Assembly: GCF_009363755.1 (NCBI RefSeq)
Contig: NZ_CP045417.1
Span: 496,001 to 560,000, forward strand
DNA length: 64,000 nucleotides
Source of the DNA: Halomonas sp. THAF5a
GTDB taxonomy: Bacteria; Pseudomonadota; Gammaproteobacteria; Pseudomonadales; Halomonadaceae
Reading direction: 5' to 3'
Shown: piece after piece, positions 41,188 through 51,850 of the stretch
Position numbering within the stretch: position 1 is the first letter of the stretch
Layout of the letters: the number at the start of each line of letters is the position of its first letter
Translations under genes and position numbers: made by a program
Notes under the pieces: model-generated
Seen by the model: the letters and a program-made list of their open reading frames with translations, nothing else
Databases searched by the model: none
Told to the model about the DNA's origin: nothing

Positions 41188-44100
41188 ATGCGTTTGACCT
41201 CGATTCGCCTGGCGGGCTTCAAGTCCTTCGTCGATCCGGTCACCGTGCCCTTCGACGGCAACATGACCGCCATCGTCGGCCCCAACGGCTGCGGCAAGTC
41301 CAACATCATCGACGCCGTGCGCTGGGTCATGGGCGAGTCCTCGGCCAAGACCCTGCGCGGCGAGTCGATGACCGACGTCATCTTCAACGGCTCCACCGGC
41401 CGCAAGCCGGTGGGCATGGCCTCCATCGAGCTGATCTTCGACAACCGCGACGGCGCCATGGGCGGCATCTACGGCCAGTACGCCGAGATCGCGGTCAAGC
41501 GCCAGGTCACCCGGGACGCCCAGTCCACCTACTTCTTCAACGGCCAGAAGTGCCGGCGCCGCGATATCGCCGACCTCTTCCTGGGCACCGGGCTGGGGCC
41601 GCGCTCCTACGCCATCATCGGCCAGGGAATGATCTCGCGGCTGATCGAGGCGCGTCCCGAGGAGCTGCGCGCGACCCTCGAGGAGGCCGCCGGCATCTCC
41701 AAGTACAAGGAGCGGCGGCGCGAGACCGAGAACCGCATGCGTCGCACCCAGGAGAACCTGGAGCGCCTGGAGGACATCCGCGAGGAGCTCGACAAGCAGC
41801 TCGAGCGCTTGAAGCGCCAGGCCGAGGCGGCGCGCCGTTACCAGAACCTCAAGCAGGAGGAGCACCGCCTCAAGGGCGAGCTCGCGCTGCTGCGCGGTCG
41901 CGCCCTGCGCGCCAGCCAGACCGAGGAGGAGAACCGCGTCCGCGAGCTCGAGACCGCGGTGGAGCGCGAGGTCCTCGGCATGCGCCAGGCCGAGACGCGC
42001 CTCGAGGAAGCCCGTGCCGAGCACGACCGCCTGGCCGAGGAGCTGGATGGCCGCCAGTCGAGCTTCTACGAGACCACCACCGCCATCGCGCGCCTCGAGC
42101 AGGACCTGGAGCACACCCGCTCCCGGGACCAGCAGCTGGCCCGGGACCTCGAGGCCGCGCGCCGCGAGCTCGCCGAGCTCGCCCGCCTGGGCGACGACGA
42201 CGGCGAGCGCCTGGCGCGCCTCGAGGAGCGCCTGGAGACCCTGGGGCCCGAGCAGGAGGAGGTCGCCGAGCAGCTCGCCGAGCTGGAGGCCGCCCTGGAG
42301 GAGGCCGACCCCCTCGCCGAGGAGGCCGAGGCCGCCTGGGAGAGCTTCGGCGAGCGCTGGCAGGAGCAGAGCCGCGAGGCCGAGCGCGCCCAGGACCGCC
42401 TGCGCGACCTGGAGGGCGGCCTCGAACGCCTCGCCGCCGACGAGCGCCGCCGCCGCCAGCAGCACGAGGAGCTTCCCGATATCGCCGGCCTCGGCGAACA
42501 GCGTCGCGAGCTGGCCGAGCGCCACGCCGAGCTCGAGGCCCGGCTGGCCGAGCTCGAGGCCAGCCGCGAGGCGCTGCAGGCCGAACGCGACGCCGCCCGG
42601 GGCGAGGCGCGCGAGGCCGAGGAGGCCCGCGAGACCGACCGCCAGCGGCGCAGCACCCTGCAGGGCGAGCTGGCCTCGCTGGAGGCCCTGATCGAGGCCG
42701 CCCTGGCCGATCATGACGAGGCCCTCGACGCCCATCTGGACGCCCACGGCCTGGGCGGGCGGCCGCGCCTCGGCGAGGCGCTCGAGGTCGACCCCGGCTG
42801 GGAGGCGGCGGTCTCCTGGGTGCTCTCGCCCTGGCTGAGCGCGCGCCTGGCGACGCGGGACGCCTCCCGGGAGGCCATGGCCACGCCGCCCCAGGCCGAG
42901 CTCGGCCTGCTCGAGGCCGAGGAGCTGCCGGCCCCGGCGGCGAGCCTCGCCGCCCGGGTGCGCGGCGCCGGCGCCGCCGGCCAGTGGCTGGCCGGCATCC
43001 GCTGCGTCGAGAGCCGCGAGGCGGCCTGGGCCGCCCGCGAGGAACTCGCCGCCGGCGAGAGCCTGATCACGCCCGACGGCCTCTGGCTGGGCACGGGCTG
43101 GGTGCGCCATCGCGGCGCCGGTGCCGGCCCCGATGCCCTGCTGGTCAGCCGCCGCCGCGAGGCGGAGGTGCGCGAGAGCCTCGGTGAGGTGGTGGCGCGC
43201 CTCGACGAACAGGAGCAGCGCCTCGAGGCGGCCGTGGCCCGGGTCGAGCAGGCCGAGGCGTCCCTGGAACGCACGCGCCAGGAGGAGCGCGAACTCGAAC
43301 AGCAGCGCCAGCAGCTGGCCGTGCAGGAGAGCGGGCTCGCCAGCCGCCTGGAGCACCTGGAAGGGCGCGCCGCCGAGCTCGCCGAGGAGCTCGCGGGGCT
43401 GGCCGAATCCCGCGAGGAGGCGATGCTGGCCATCGAGGAGGCTCGCGAGCAGTGGCAGGCGGCCATGGCGCGACTGGAGGAGGGCGCCGAGACCCGCGAG
43501 CGCCTCGAGCGGCAGCGCCGCGAGGCCCGGGAGCGGCTGACCGCGCTGCGCGCCCGCCAGCGTCCGCTGGCCGACCGGGCCCAGCGCCTGGCCCTCGAGC
43601 AGGAGCGGTTGGCCACCGAGCGCTCCGGCCTGGCCGAGCAGCAGGGCCGGGCCGGTGAGGCCCGCGAGCGCCTCGAGCTGCGCTGCGCCGAGCTGGAGGA
43701 GGCCCGCGAGGGGCTCCACGAGCCCGATGAGGAGCGCCGCGAGCGCCTCGACGAGCTGCTGACTCGCCGCGAGCGCGAGGAGCGGGTGCTCAACGAGACC
43801 CGCGCCCGGGCCGCCGAGCTGGTCGAGCGGCTGCGCGAGGACGAGCAGGCGCGCCAGGGGCACGAGCGCAACCTCGAGGGGATTCGCGAGCGCTTGCAGG
43901 AGTCGCGCATGCAGGTCCAGGCGCTGGCGCTCAAGGCCGAGACCCAGGACGAGCAGCTCGCCGAGCTGAACCACGATGCCGCGACCCTGGCCGAGCACCT
44001 CGACCCCAACGCCACCGAATCCGCCTGGCAGACCCGGCTGGAGGAGGTCGGCGAGCGCATCCGGCGCCTGGGGGCCATCAACCTGGCGGCCATCGAGGAG

Positions 44101-44682
44101 TACGACCAGCAGGCCGAGCGTCGCGACTACCTGGAGGCCCAGCACGCCGAGCTCAGCGAGGCGCTGGAGACCCTGGATCGGGCGATCCGCCGGATCGACC
44201 AGGAAACCCGGACGCGATTCCGCGACACCTTCGAGCGAGTCAACAACGGACTGCAGGGCCTTTTCCCGCGAGTCTTCGGCGGGGGAACCGCATGGCTGAC
44301 CCTGACCGGCGAGGATTTGCTGGAGACGGGCGTGGCCATCATGGCGCGTCCGCCCGGCAAGAAGAACAGCACCATTCACCTGCTCTCCGGGGGGGAAAAG
44401 GCCCTCACCGCGCTCTCGATGGTCTTCGCCATCTTCCAGCTCAATCCGGCGCCCTTCTGCATGCTCGACGAGGTCGATGCGCCGCTGGATGATGCGAACG
44501 TCGGACGCTACGCCAAGCTGGTGAAGGAGATGTCTGATACCGTTCAGTTCATCTACATCACCCACAACAAGATTGCCATGGAGGCATCGGAGCGACTGAT
44601 GGGGGTGACCATGCAGGAACCTGGGGTCTCCCGCCTGGTATCGGTCGGCGTCGAGGAGGCCGCGGCCCTGGCCGAGGCCTGA
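41188..44682 (+). CDS. smc: Chromosome segregation protein SMC
   Basis: A condensin-type ATPase of 1164 residues. The N-terminal head has Walker A GPNGCGKSN (about 32-40) and the Q-loop. Long coiled coils (about 170-480 and 690-1000), extremely rich in E, A, R and L, surround a hinge (about 500-670). The C-terminal head has the signature LLSGGEKALTALS and Walker B CMLDEVDAPLDD. A rare replacement is not seen; all ATPase motifs are intact. It is followed by zipA and ligA, the same order as in Pseudomonas (smc-zipA-ligA). Confidence 0.97.
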   Translation: MRLTSIRLAGFKSFVDPVTVPFDGNMTAIVGPNGCGKSNIIDAVRWVMGESSAKTLRGESMTDVIFNGSTGRKPVGMASIELIFDNRDGAMGGIYGQYAEIAVKRQVTRDAQSTYFFNGQKCRRRDIADLFLGTGLGPRSYAIIGQGMISRLIEARPEELRATLEEAAGISKYKERRRETENRMRRTQENLERLEDIREELDKQLERLKRQAEAARRYQNLKQEEHRLKGELALLRGRALRASQTEEENRVRELETAVEREVLGMRQAETRLEEARAEHDRLAEELDGRQSSFYETTTAIARLEQDLEHTRSRDQQLARDLEAARRELAELARLGDDDGERLARLEERLETLGPEQEEVAEQLAELEAALEEADPLAEEAEAAWESFGERWQEQSREAERAQDRLRDLEGGLERLAADERRRRQQHEELPDIAGLGEQRRELAERHAELEARLAELEASREALQAERDAARGEAREAEEARETDRQRRSTLQGELASLEALIEAALADHDEALDAHLDAHGLGGRPRLGEALEVDPGWEAAVSWVLSPWLSARLATRDASREAMATPPQAELGLLEAEELPAPAASLAARVRGAGAAGQWLAGIRCVESREAAWAAREELAAGESLITPDGLWLGTGWVRHRGAGAGPDALLVSRRREAEVRESLGEVVARLDEQEQRLEAAVARVEQAEASLERTRQEERELEQQRQQLAVQESGLASRLEHLEGRAAELAEELAGLAESREEAMLAIEEAREQWQAAMARLEEGAETRERLERQRREARERLTALRARQRPLADRAQRLALEQERLATERSGLAEQQGRAGEARERLELRCAELEEAREGLHEPDEERRERLDELLTRREREERVLNETRARAAELVERLREDEQARQGHERNLEGIRERLQESRMQVQALALKAETQDEQLAELNHDAATLAEHLDPNATESAWQTRLEEVGERIRRLGAINLAAIEEYDQQAERRDYLEAQHAELSEALETLDRAIRRIDQETRTRFRDTFERVNNGLQGLFPRVFGGGTAWLTLTGEDLLETGVAIMARPPGKKNSTIHLLSGGEKALTALSMVFAIFQLNPAPFCMLDEVDAPLDDANVGRYAKLVKEMSDTVQFIYITHNKIAMEASERLMGVTMQEPGVSRLVSVGVEEAAALAEA

Positions 44683-44909
44683 CGGGCTTGAACGTCAACG
44701 GCAAACGGGTTAACAAGGATGATAAAGACGACGGTAGTGCATGGACGCAGGGGGAACCTGAAGGGCGATTGCGATGGGTCAGGTCGGGTGAAGGCAATGA
44801 CAATGCCGCGCTTGACAAATAAAAGAATTGGCCCTTTTTTTGGCAATCGCGCTATGCTGTTGACGGACAACCATCAGGCATGGCGCCTTAGCGAAAGGCA
44901 TGACGACCC

Positions 44910-46490
44910 ATGGAATTGAGAGAGTGGCTGATCATACTCGGGCTGGCGTTGGTGACCCTCATCGTCATCGATGGCGTGCGTCGCCTGCAGCGTCAACGTC
45001 GCGTCCCACGCCTGGACCAGGTCGAGGGCGGTGCGGCTGACGCGCCCGTGGCGGATCCCGACGCCGAGGCCCGACAGGCCGAGATCAACTGGGAGCTGCC
45101 CAACGGAGGGGCGCGGGTCGTCAGACCGGCCGACGAGGGCGGCGTGCGTCCCAAGCCGAAGCTGCAGCGCCAGGAGCACCCCGGCCCGTCTCGGGTGCTG
45201 TCGGAGTTCCGGCGCCACGCCGAGACCGCCAGGCCGGCCGAGGCGGCCATCCGGCAGGAGGCCGCATCGCCGGCGACCGCCCATGAGGTGCCCCGCCCGG
45301 CTGCCCCGCAGGCCGAGCCGGACGAGCGCCATGACGAGGTCGTGAAGCGTGAGGCGCCTCGCGCTGCCGCTGCGGCGTCTGCCACGGCGACCGCACAGGA
45401 GGATGGCGATCGCTCCGCTCGCGAGGCCGCCGAGGCACGCCGTGAGCCGGCGCTTACTCACCCGGACCCGACCGAGGCCCGGGAGGGTGAGGAGGAGAAG
45501 GCGGCCGAGGAGATCGGCGTCCTGGCTGCCGACCCCGAGGATCACGACGCCTACGCCGACGAGGAACGCTACCGACTGGTCGATTTCGAGGGCATGGGCG
45601 ACTCCCTGAAGAGCGGCTCGAAGCGCGTCGGCTCGTCCATGCAGCGCTTCGGGGCATCGCTGCAGAAGTCGCTGCACGACCGTCGCGAGCACAGGCGCGA
45701 CGAGAAGCAGCGTCGCGAGCAGGCCCGCGCCGAGAAGGCCGCCCGGGAGGCGGCCGAACGCAAGAAGGCCGAGCACGAGGCTGCCATTCGCGAGAGCGAG
45801 CGGCGTCGCCTCGAGGCCGAGTCGGTCGCCCATGGCGACGAGGATGATCCGCTCTTCACCCCGTCGCGGCGCCATGAGGCCGCCGAGGCACACGACCCGG
45901 CGGCGGACAGGCCGGCGGAGGCGCCCGTCGAGGACGCCGTCGACGAGCGCCCGCCGCGCGACGACGTGGTGCGCGCCCACCCGGTGCTCGAGAAGGCGCT
46001 GCGCCATGACGTCAACGCCGAGCACGCCCGCGAGACCCTGAGTCACGCCGAGGAGATCCTGGTGATCAGCGTGATGTCCCGGGACGAGGAGGGCTTCTCG
46101 GGTACCGCGCTGCTCGACCTGATGCTGGCCTGCGGGCTGCGCTACGGGCGCGACATGGGAATCTTCCATCGCTTCGAGACCGAGGACCCGGACAGCCGCC
46201 TGCAGTTCTCGATGGTCAACGTGGTCAAGCCGGGCACCTTCCCCATCGAGGCCATGGACGACTTCCGCACCCAGGGCATCACCCTGCTGATGCCGCTGCC
46301 GGGGGCCAGCGACACCGCGGCGGCCTTCGAGGCCATGGTCGAGACCGCCATGGTCATCGTTCGCCACCTGGGGGGCGTGCTGAAGGACGAGCACCAGAGC
46401 GTGATGACCGCCCAGACCGTGGAGTTCGCCCGCCAGCGGGTGCAGGAGTTCGAGCGCCGCAACCGCCTCAACCGCTACCAGGCCAACTAG
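44910..46490 (+). CDS. zipA: Cell division protein ZipA
   Basis: Tethers FtsZ to the inner membrane at the division site. 526 residues, long for the family (E. coli has 328). One N-terminal membrane helix (about 4-22) is followed by an unusually long disordered linker rich in A, E, R and P (about 40-385, with a basic helical part around 230-300). The FtsZ-binding ZipA-C domain fills the last 140 residues (VISVMSRDEEGFSG to the end). The start MELREWLIILG is typical. Confidence 0.93.
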   Translation: MELREWLIILGLALVTLIVIDGVRRLQRQRRVPRLDQVEGGAADAPVADPDAEARQAEINWELPNGGARVVRPADEGGVRPKPKLQRQEHPGPSRVLSEFRRHAETARPAEAAIRQEAASPATAHEVPRPAAPQAEPDERHDEVVKREAPRAAAAASATATAQEDGDRSAREAAEARREPALTHPDPTEAREGEEEKAAEEIGVLAADPEDHDAYADEERYRLVDFEGMGDSLKSGSKRVGSSMQRFGASLQKSLHDRREHRRDEKQRREQARAEKAAREAAERKKAEHEAAIRESERRRLEAESVAHGDEDDPLFTPSRRHEAAEAHDPAADRPAEAPVEDAVDERPPRDDVVRAHPVLEKALRHDVNAEHARETLSHAEEILVISVMSRDEEGFSGTALLDLMLACGLRYGRDMGIFHRFETEDPDSRLQFSMVNVVKPGTFPIEAMDDFRTQGITLLMPLPGASDTAAAFEAMVETAMVIVRHLGGVLKDEHQSVMTAQTVEFARQRVQEFERRNRLNRYQAN

Positions 46491-46516
46491 TCGCCGGCAC
46501 CCCGGCGGCGATCGAG

Positions 46517-46556
46517 ACGCCCCCCGACGGCATCCCGTCGGGGGGCGTTGCTTTGG
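46517..46556 (+). terminator. Terminator behind zipA
   Basis: A 14-bp perfect stem, 46517-46530 with 46535-46548, around a CATC loop and followed by TGCTTT. The T-run is short, so efficiency is uncertain. Confidence 0.65.
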
Positions 46557-46564
46557 TAAGCTAG

Positions 46565-48936
<2,372 letters not shown>

Positions 48937-48973
48937 TGCCGCCGAGGCGCGGCGAGCGCGTCAGCCCGGCATG

Positions 48974-49001
48974 AAAAACGGCGCCCCGAGGGGCGCCGTT
49001 T
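48974..49001. terminator. Bidirectional terminator
   Basis: AAACGGCGCCCC and GGGGCGCCGTTT around a short loop. A-run on one side and T-run on the other let it serve the ligA operon (plus) and the phosphonate operon (minus). Confidence 0.75.
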
Positions 49002-49046
49002 CGGTGGGCCGAGGCGCGGTCGCCGGGGCTGGCGCCGCCCGCTGCC

Positions 49047-49637
49047 TCACAGGTGGTGGCGGGCGCTCTCGTCGCCGACGACCGACGGGGCGAAGGCCGG
49101 GCGGCTGAAGATGCGCCGCACCATGGGCGCGAAGTGCTCGAGCGACCGGGTCGGGTAGTCCGGGTCGAAGGACGCCTGATCCCAGCGCTCGCAGAAGTCG
49201 ACGCAGCGCTGGTACCAGGGATGGCCCTCGTAGCGGTCCCGCTCCAGCGGGTCGCCGCCGAAGTGGTGGATGTAGTAGTAGTTCTGGAACAGCCCGTGGT
49301 GCTCGATGATCCAGGTCACCTCGGCCCGCACATAGGGGCGGATGATCGAGGCGGCGTACTGGGAGTGGTTGTGGGGCGCCAGGTCGTCGCCGAGGTCGTG
49401 GATCAGCGCCGCCACGATCATCTCCTCGTCCTCGCCGTCGTCCTCGGCGCGGGTGGCGGACTGCAGCACGTGCTCGAGCCGCGAGACCCGGTAGCCGGAG
49501 AGGGTGTTCTCCAGCGCCTTGAGGGCCTCGAGGATGCGTTCGGGCAGCGCCTCGACGAAGCGTTCCTCGAGCTCGCCGAGCAGCTCGTAGTCGGCCTTGG
49601 TGCCGTCCTTCATCTGGGTGAACGATACGGTAGTCAT
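49047..49637 (-). CDS. tmpB: HD-domain oxygenase, TmpB/PhnZ-like
   Basis: A 196-residue HD-fold protein. The metal-binding pattern fits the di-iron PhnZ/TmpB oxygenases: Tyr49, His56 (in RLEHVLQSA), the HD pair His80-Asp81 (ALIHDLGDD), His90, His114 region (IIEHHG) and Asp153 (ERWDQA). TmpB cleaves the C-P bond of 1-hydroxy-2-(trimethylamino)ethylphosphonate to give glycine betaine and phosphate. Its partner, the dioxygenase gene directly upstream, overlaps by four bases, which supports the assignment. A general HD phosphohydrolase role is the alternative. Confidence 0.72.
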   Translation of the reverse strand: MTTVSFTQMKDGTKADYELLGELEERFVEALPERILEALKALENTLSGYRVSRLEHVLQSATRAEDDGEDEEMIVAALIHDLGDDLAPHNHSQYAASIIRPYVRAEVTWIIEHHGLFQNYYYIHHFGGDPLERDRYEGHPWYQRCVDFCERWDQASFDPDYPTRSLEHFAPMVRRIFSRPAFAPSVVGDESARHHL

Positions 49638-50791
49638 GCGGCGGTCACGCTCTCGTTGGTCGCGGTGGCTTGTTGGGCGCGCTCCTGCTTGACGATTGCC
49701 CGGTAGTGGCCGGTGGGGCCGTCACGGTCGATGTAGCAGCCCTGCAGGTGGCGGAAGCCCTCGTTCTGGTCGTAGGAGGTGCGGCCGTGCAGCACCCGGT
49801 TGTTGTCGAACATCATCAGCTCGCCGTCGCCCAGCGGGAACTGGATCTCGTAGTCCGGGTGGGAGAACAGCTCGCCGAGGCGGCGGCGGGCGCGGTGAAA
49901 GGCCTTGGTGCTGTGCTCGTCCATCAGCGGCAGGTAGTCCAGGCGCGGACTGTAGTGCACGCCGTCCATCTTGCCCATGGCATCGAGGTGGATCATCGGC
50001 CGGCGCTCGATCAGCTCGACCCCGTCGTCGATGAAGCGGAAGCGCACCGGCACGGTGGCCAGCAGGTGATAGCCCTCCGGGTCCTCGGCGCGCAGCTGCT
50101 CGGCGACGGCCAGGCTGTCGACCAGCGTCGACAGGCCACCGGTGGTCTCGTTGGTCAGGCAGTGCAGCAGCTGGATACCGGGGACCGGGTCGCGATAGGG
50201 ATTGTCGGTGTGCGGCGCCAGCGGCACGCTGCGATAGGCCAGGTCGTTGGACTCGGGGCGCGAGCAGACCTCGAAGTACTTGCCGAAGTTGGTCGAGCGC
50301 ACGTGGCCGAAGGTCTCGCCGACCTCGACCAGGCGCGCGCCGTCGGTGGGCACGTTCCTGAGGATGATCACCCCGTGGCGCAGGTAGGTCTCGAGGGCCT
50401 CGCGGAAGGCGTCGTGATCCGAGAGCGCCTGCCAGTCGCGGGTGATGGAGGCGAAGTCGATGTCGCTGGTCCAGGGCCGCGGGGTGGGCAGGCCGTCCTC
50501 GTGATCGAAGTCGTCGGCGAAGTGGCGCAGGTCATAGCGCCCGCTGTGGCCGTCGCTGAAGGTCAGCCGCGCCCAGTGGCCGCCGAGAGGCTCGGCCGCC
50601 ACCAGGGTCAGCTCCGGGTCGAGCCGGTGCGGGTTGAACAGCCGCTGCTGGGTGGGGCCGTCGAGGCTCTCCGGTTCCTGGCAGCGCTCGCGAAGCCACA
50701 GGGCCGGCAGCTCGGTGCGGGTGCCGGAGGCATCGGTGGCGAAGACCTTGGCGGGGGATTCTTGGACGTGAAACATGGGGTCTGACATCAT
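49634..50791 (-). CDS. tmpA: TmpA-like Fe(II)/2-oxoglutarate dioxygenase
   Basis: A 385-residue enzyme of the gamma-butyrobetaine hydroxylase type: an N-terminal GBBH-like domain (LWLRERCQEP, residues about 29-38) and a C-terminal TauD fold with iron ligands His and Asp in APHTDNP (about 193) and the distal His in LHGRTSYD (about 343). With the HD-domain gene it resembles the TmpA-TmpB pair, in which TmpA hydroxylates 2-(trimethylamino)ethylphosphonate at C1. The alternative is a carnitine-forming hydroxylase. It is divergent from a LysR gene. Confidence 0.72.
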   Translation of the reverse strand: MMSDPMFHVQESPAKVFATDASGTRTELPALWLRERCQEPESLDGPTQQRLFNPHRLDPELTLVAAEPLGGHWARLTFSDGHSGRYDLRHFADDFDHEDGLPTPRPWTSDIDFASITRDWQALSDHDAFREALETYLRHGVIILRNVPTDGARLVEVGETFGHVRSTNFGKYFEVCSRPESNDLAYRSVPLAPHTDNPYRDPVPGIQLLHCLTNETTGGLSTLVDSLAVAEQLRAEDPEGYHLLATVPVRFRFIDDGVELIERRPMIHLDAMGKMDGVHYSPRLDYLPLMDEHSTKAFHRARRRLGELFSHPDYEIQFPLGDGELMMFDNNRVLHGRTSYDQNEGFRHLQGCYIDRDGPTGHYRAIVKQERAQQATATNESVTAA

Positions 50792-50860
50792 CTTGGCCCT
50801 GACGAAACGTGTGGGCCGGCATTCTACGCATCGGCCAGGCGCCAGGTAGGCGCGCCCATC

Positions 50861-50876
50861 TTATGCCTCCCATAGA
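50861..50876. promoter_or_regulatory. LysR-type operator candidate
   Basis: Between the divergent dioxygenase and lysR genes, TTATG and CATAG form an imperfect dyad with a T-N11-A core (50862 and 50874). It lies ten bases before the lysR ATG. Typical of auto-regulated divergent LysR units but weakly conserved. Confidence 0.35.
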
Positions 50877-50884
50877 GTTGCCTT

Positions 50885-51793
50885 ATGGCCGACACCGACG
50901 ACGCACTGCCCAGCCTCAAGGCGTTGATCGCCTTCGAAACCACCCTGCGCCTCGGCTCGCTGACCGCAGCGGCCAGGGCGCTGGGCGCCACCCAGCCGGC
51001 GATCTCCCAGCGCATCCGCGGTCTCGAGGGCCAGGTGGGGCTGGTGCTCTTCGAACGCAGCGGCGCCGGCCTGGCGCCGACCCGGGAGGCGCTGCGCTAC
51101 TACGACGAGATCGCGCCGGCGCTCAAGCGCCTCACCGGCGCCACCCGCGAGCTGCGGGCGCGGGCGCGCTCGACCCGGCCCCGGGTGCTGATCGCCGCCA
51201 ACTTCGGCTTCGCCCACCTGTGGCTGCTGCCCAGGCTCGCCCGGCTCGAGGCGGCCTTCCCCCGGGTGGAGATCGAGGTGCTGGCGGTCGACCGGGACGA
51301 TCAGGATCACCTGGCCGATATCGCCATCCACTGCGATCGCGAGAGCGAGCCGGGCGATCTCTTCACCCCCGAGGAGGTGTTTCCGGTCTGCAGCCCCGCC
51401 TTCGCCGCCGCGCACGGAATCGAGGCGGGGGATGGCCCGGAACGCTGGATGGCGCTGCCGCTGCTGCACATGGACGAGCGCAATTCGCGCTGGATCGACT
51501 GGCGCGAGTGGTGTGCGCTGGCGGGGGTGCCGTTCGAGGAAGAGGGGGCGGTGTTCCGCTACAACAACTATCCGCTGCTGATCAATGCGGCCCAGGCCGG
51601 CAAGGGCATCGCGCTTGGCTGGGATCTGCTGGTCGAGGAGGCGCTCGGAGACGGTAGCCTGATCCCGCTGGCGCCGCCGATCCGCCGCGAGAGCCACGGC
51701 TATATCCTGCGCACCCGCTATGCCCACAGCGCCCTGATCGGCGAGATCATTCGCTGGGTGACCGCGGAGATCGAGCGCCGCGAGCCGGCCTAG
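50885..51793 (+). CDS. LysR-family transcriptional regulator
   Basis: 302 residues: an N-terminal winged helix-turn-helix (about 10-68, LTAAARALGATQPAISQRIRG being the family core, here split by helix turn) and a C-terminal periplasmic-binding-like effector domain (about 95-295), with GcvA-like sequence features such as GKGIALGWDLLVEEAL. It is divergent from the tmpA/tmpB-like operon with a 93-base gap and therefore its probable regulator. The effector may be the phosphonate or glycine betaine; this is inference. Confidence 0.88.
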   Translation: MADTDDALPSLKALIAFETTLRLGSLTAAARALGATQPAISQRIRGLEGQVGLVLFERSGAGLAPTREALRYYDEIAPALKRLTGATRELRARARSTRPRVLIAANFGFAHLWLLPRLARLEAAFPRVEIEVLAVDRDDQDHLADIAIHCDRESEPGDLFTPEEVFPVCSPAFAAAHGIEAGDGPERWMALPLLHMDERNSRWIDWREWCALAGVPFEEEGAVFRYNNYPLLINAAQAGKGIALGWDLLVEEALGDGSLIPLAPPIRRESHGYILRTRYAHSALIGEIIRWVTAEIERREPA

Positions 51794-51850
51794 GCCGCGC
51801 GCCTTGCCCTGGCGTGACCGCGGCGCCAGGCCGCGGCGGGCGCCACCGTG

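Noticed and set aside
40783..44565. A 1260-codon open frame on the minus strand opposite smc
   Set aside because: Shadow of the coiled-coil coding sequence: leucine- and alanine-rich translation without a domain or ribosome site.
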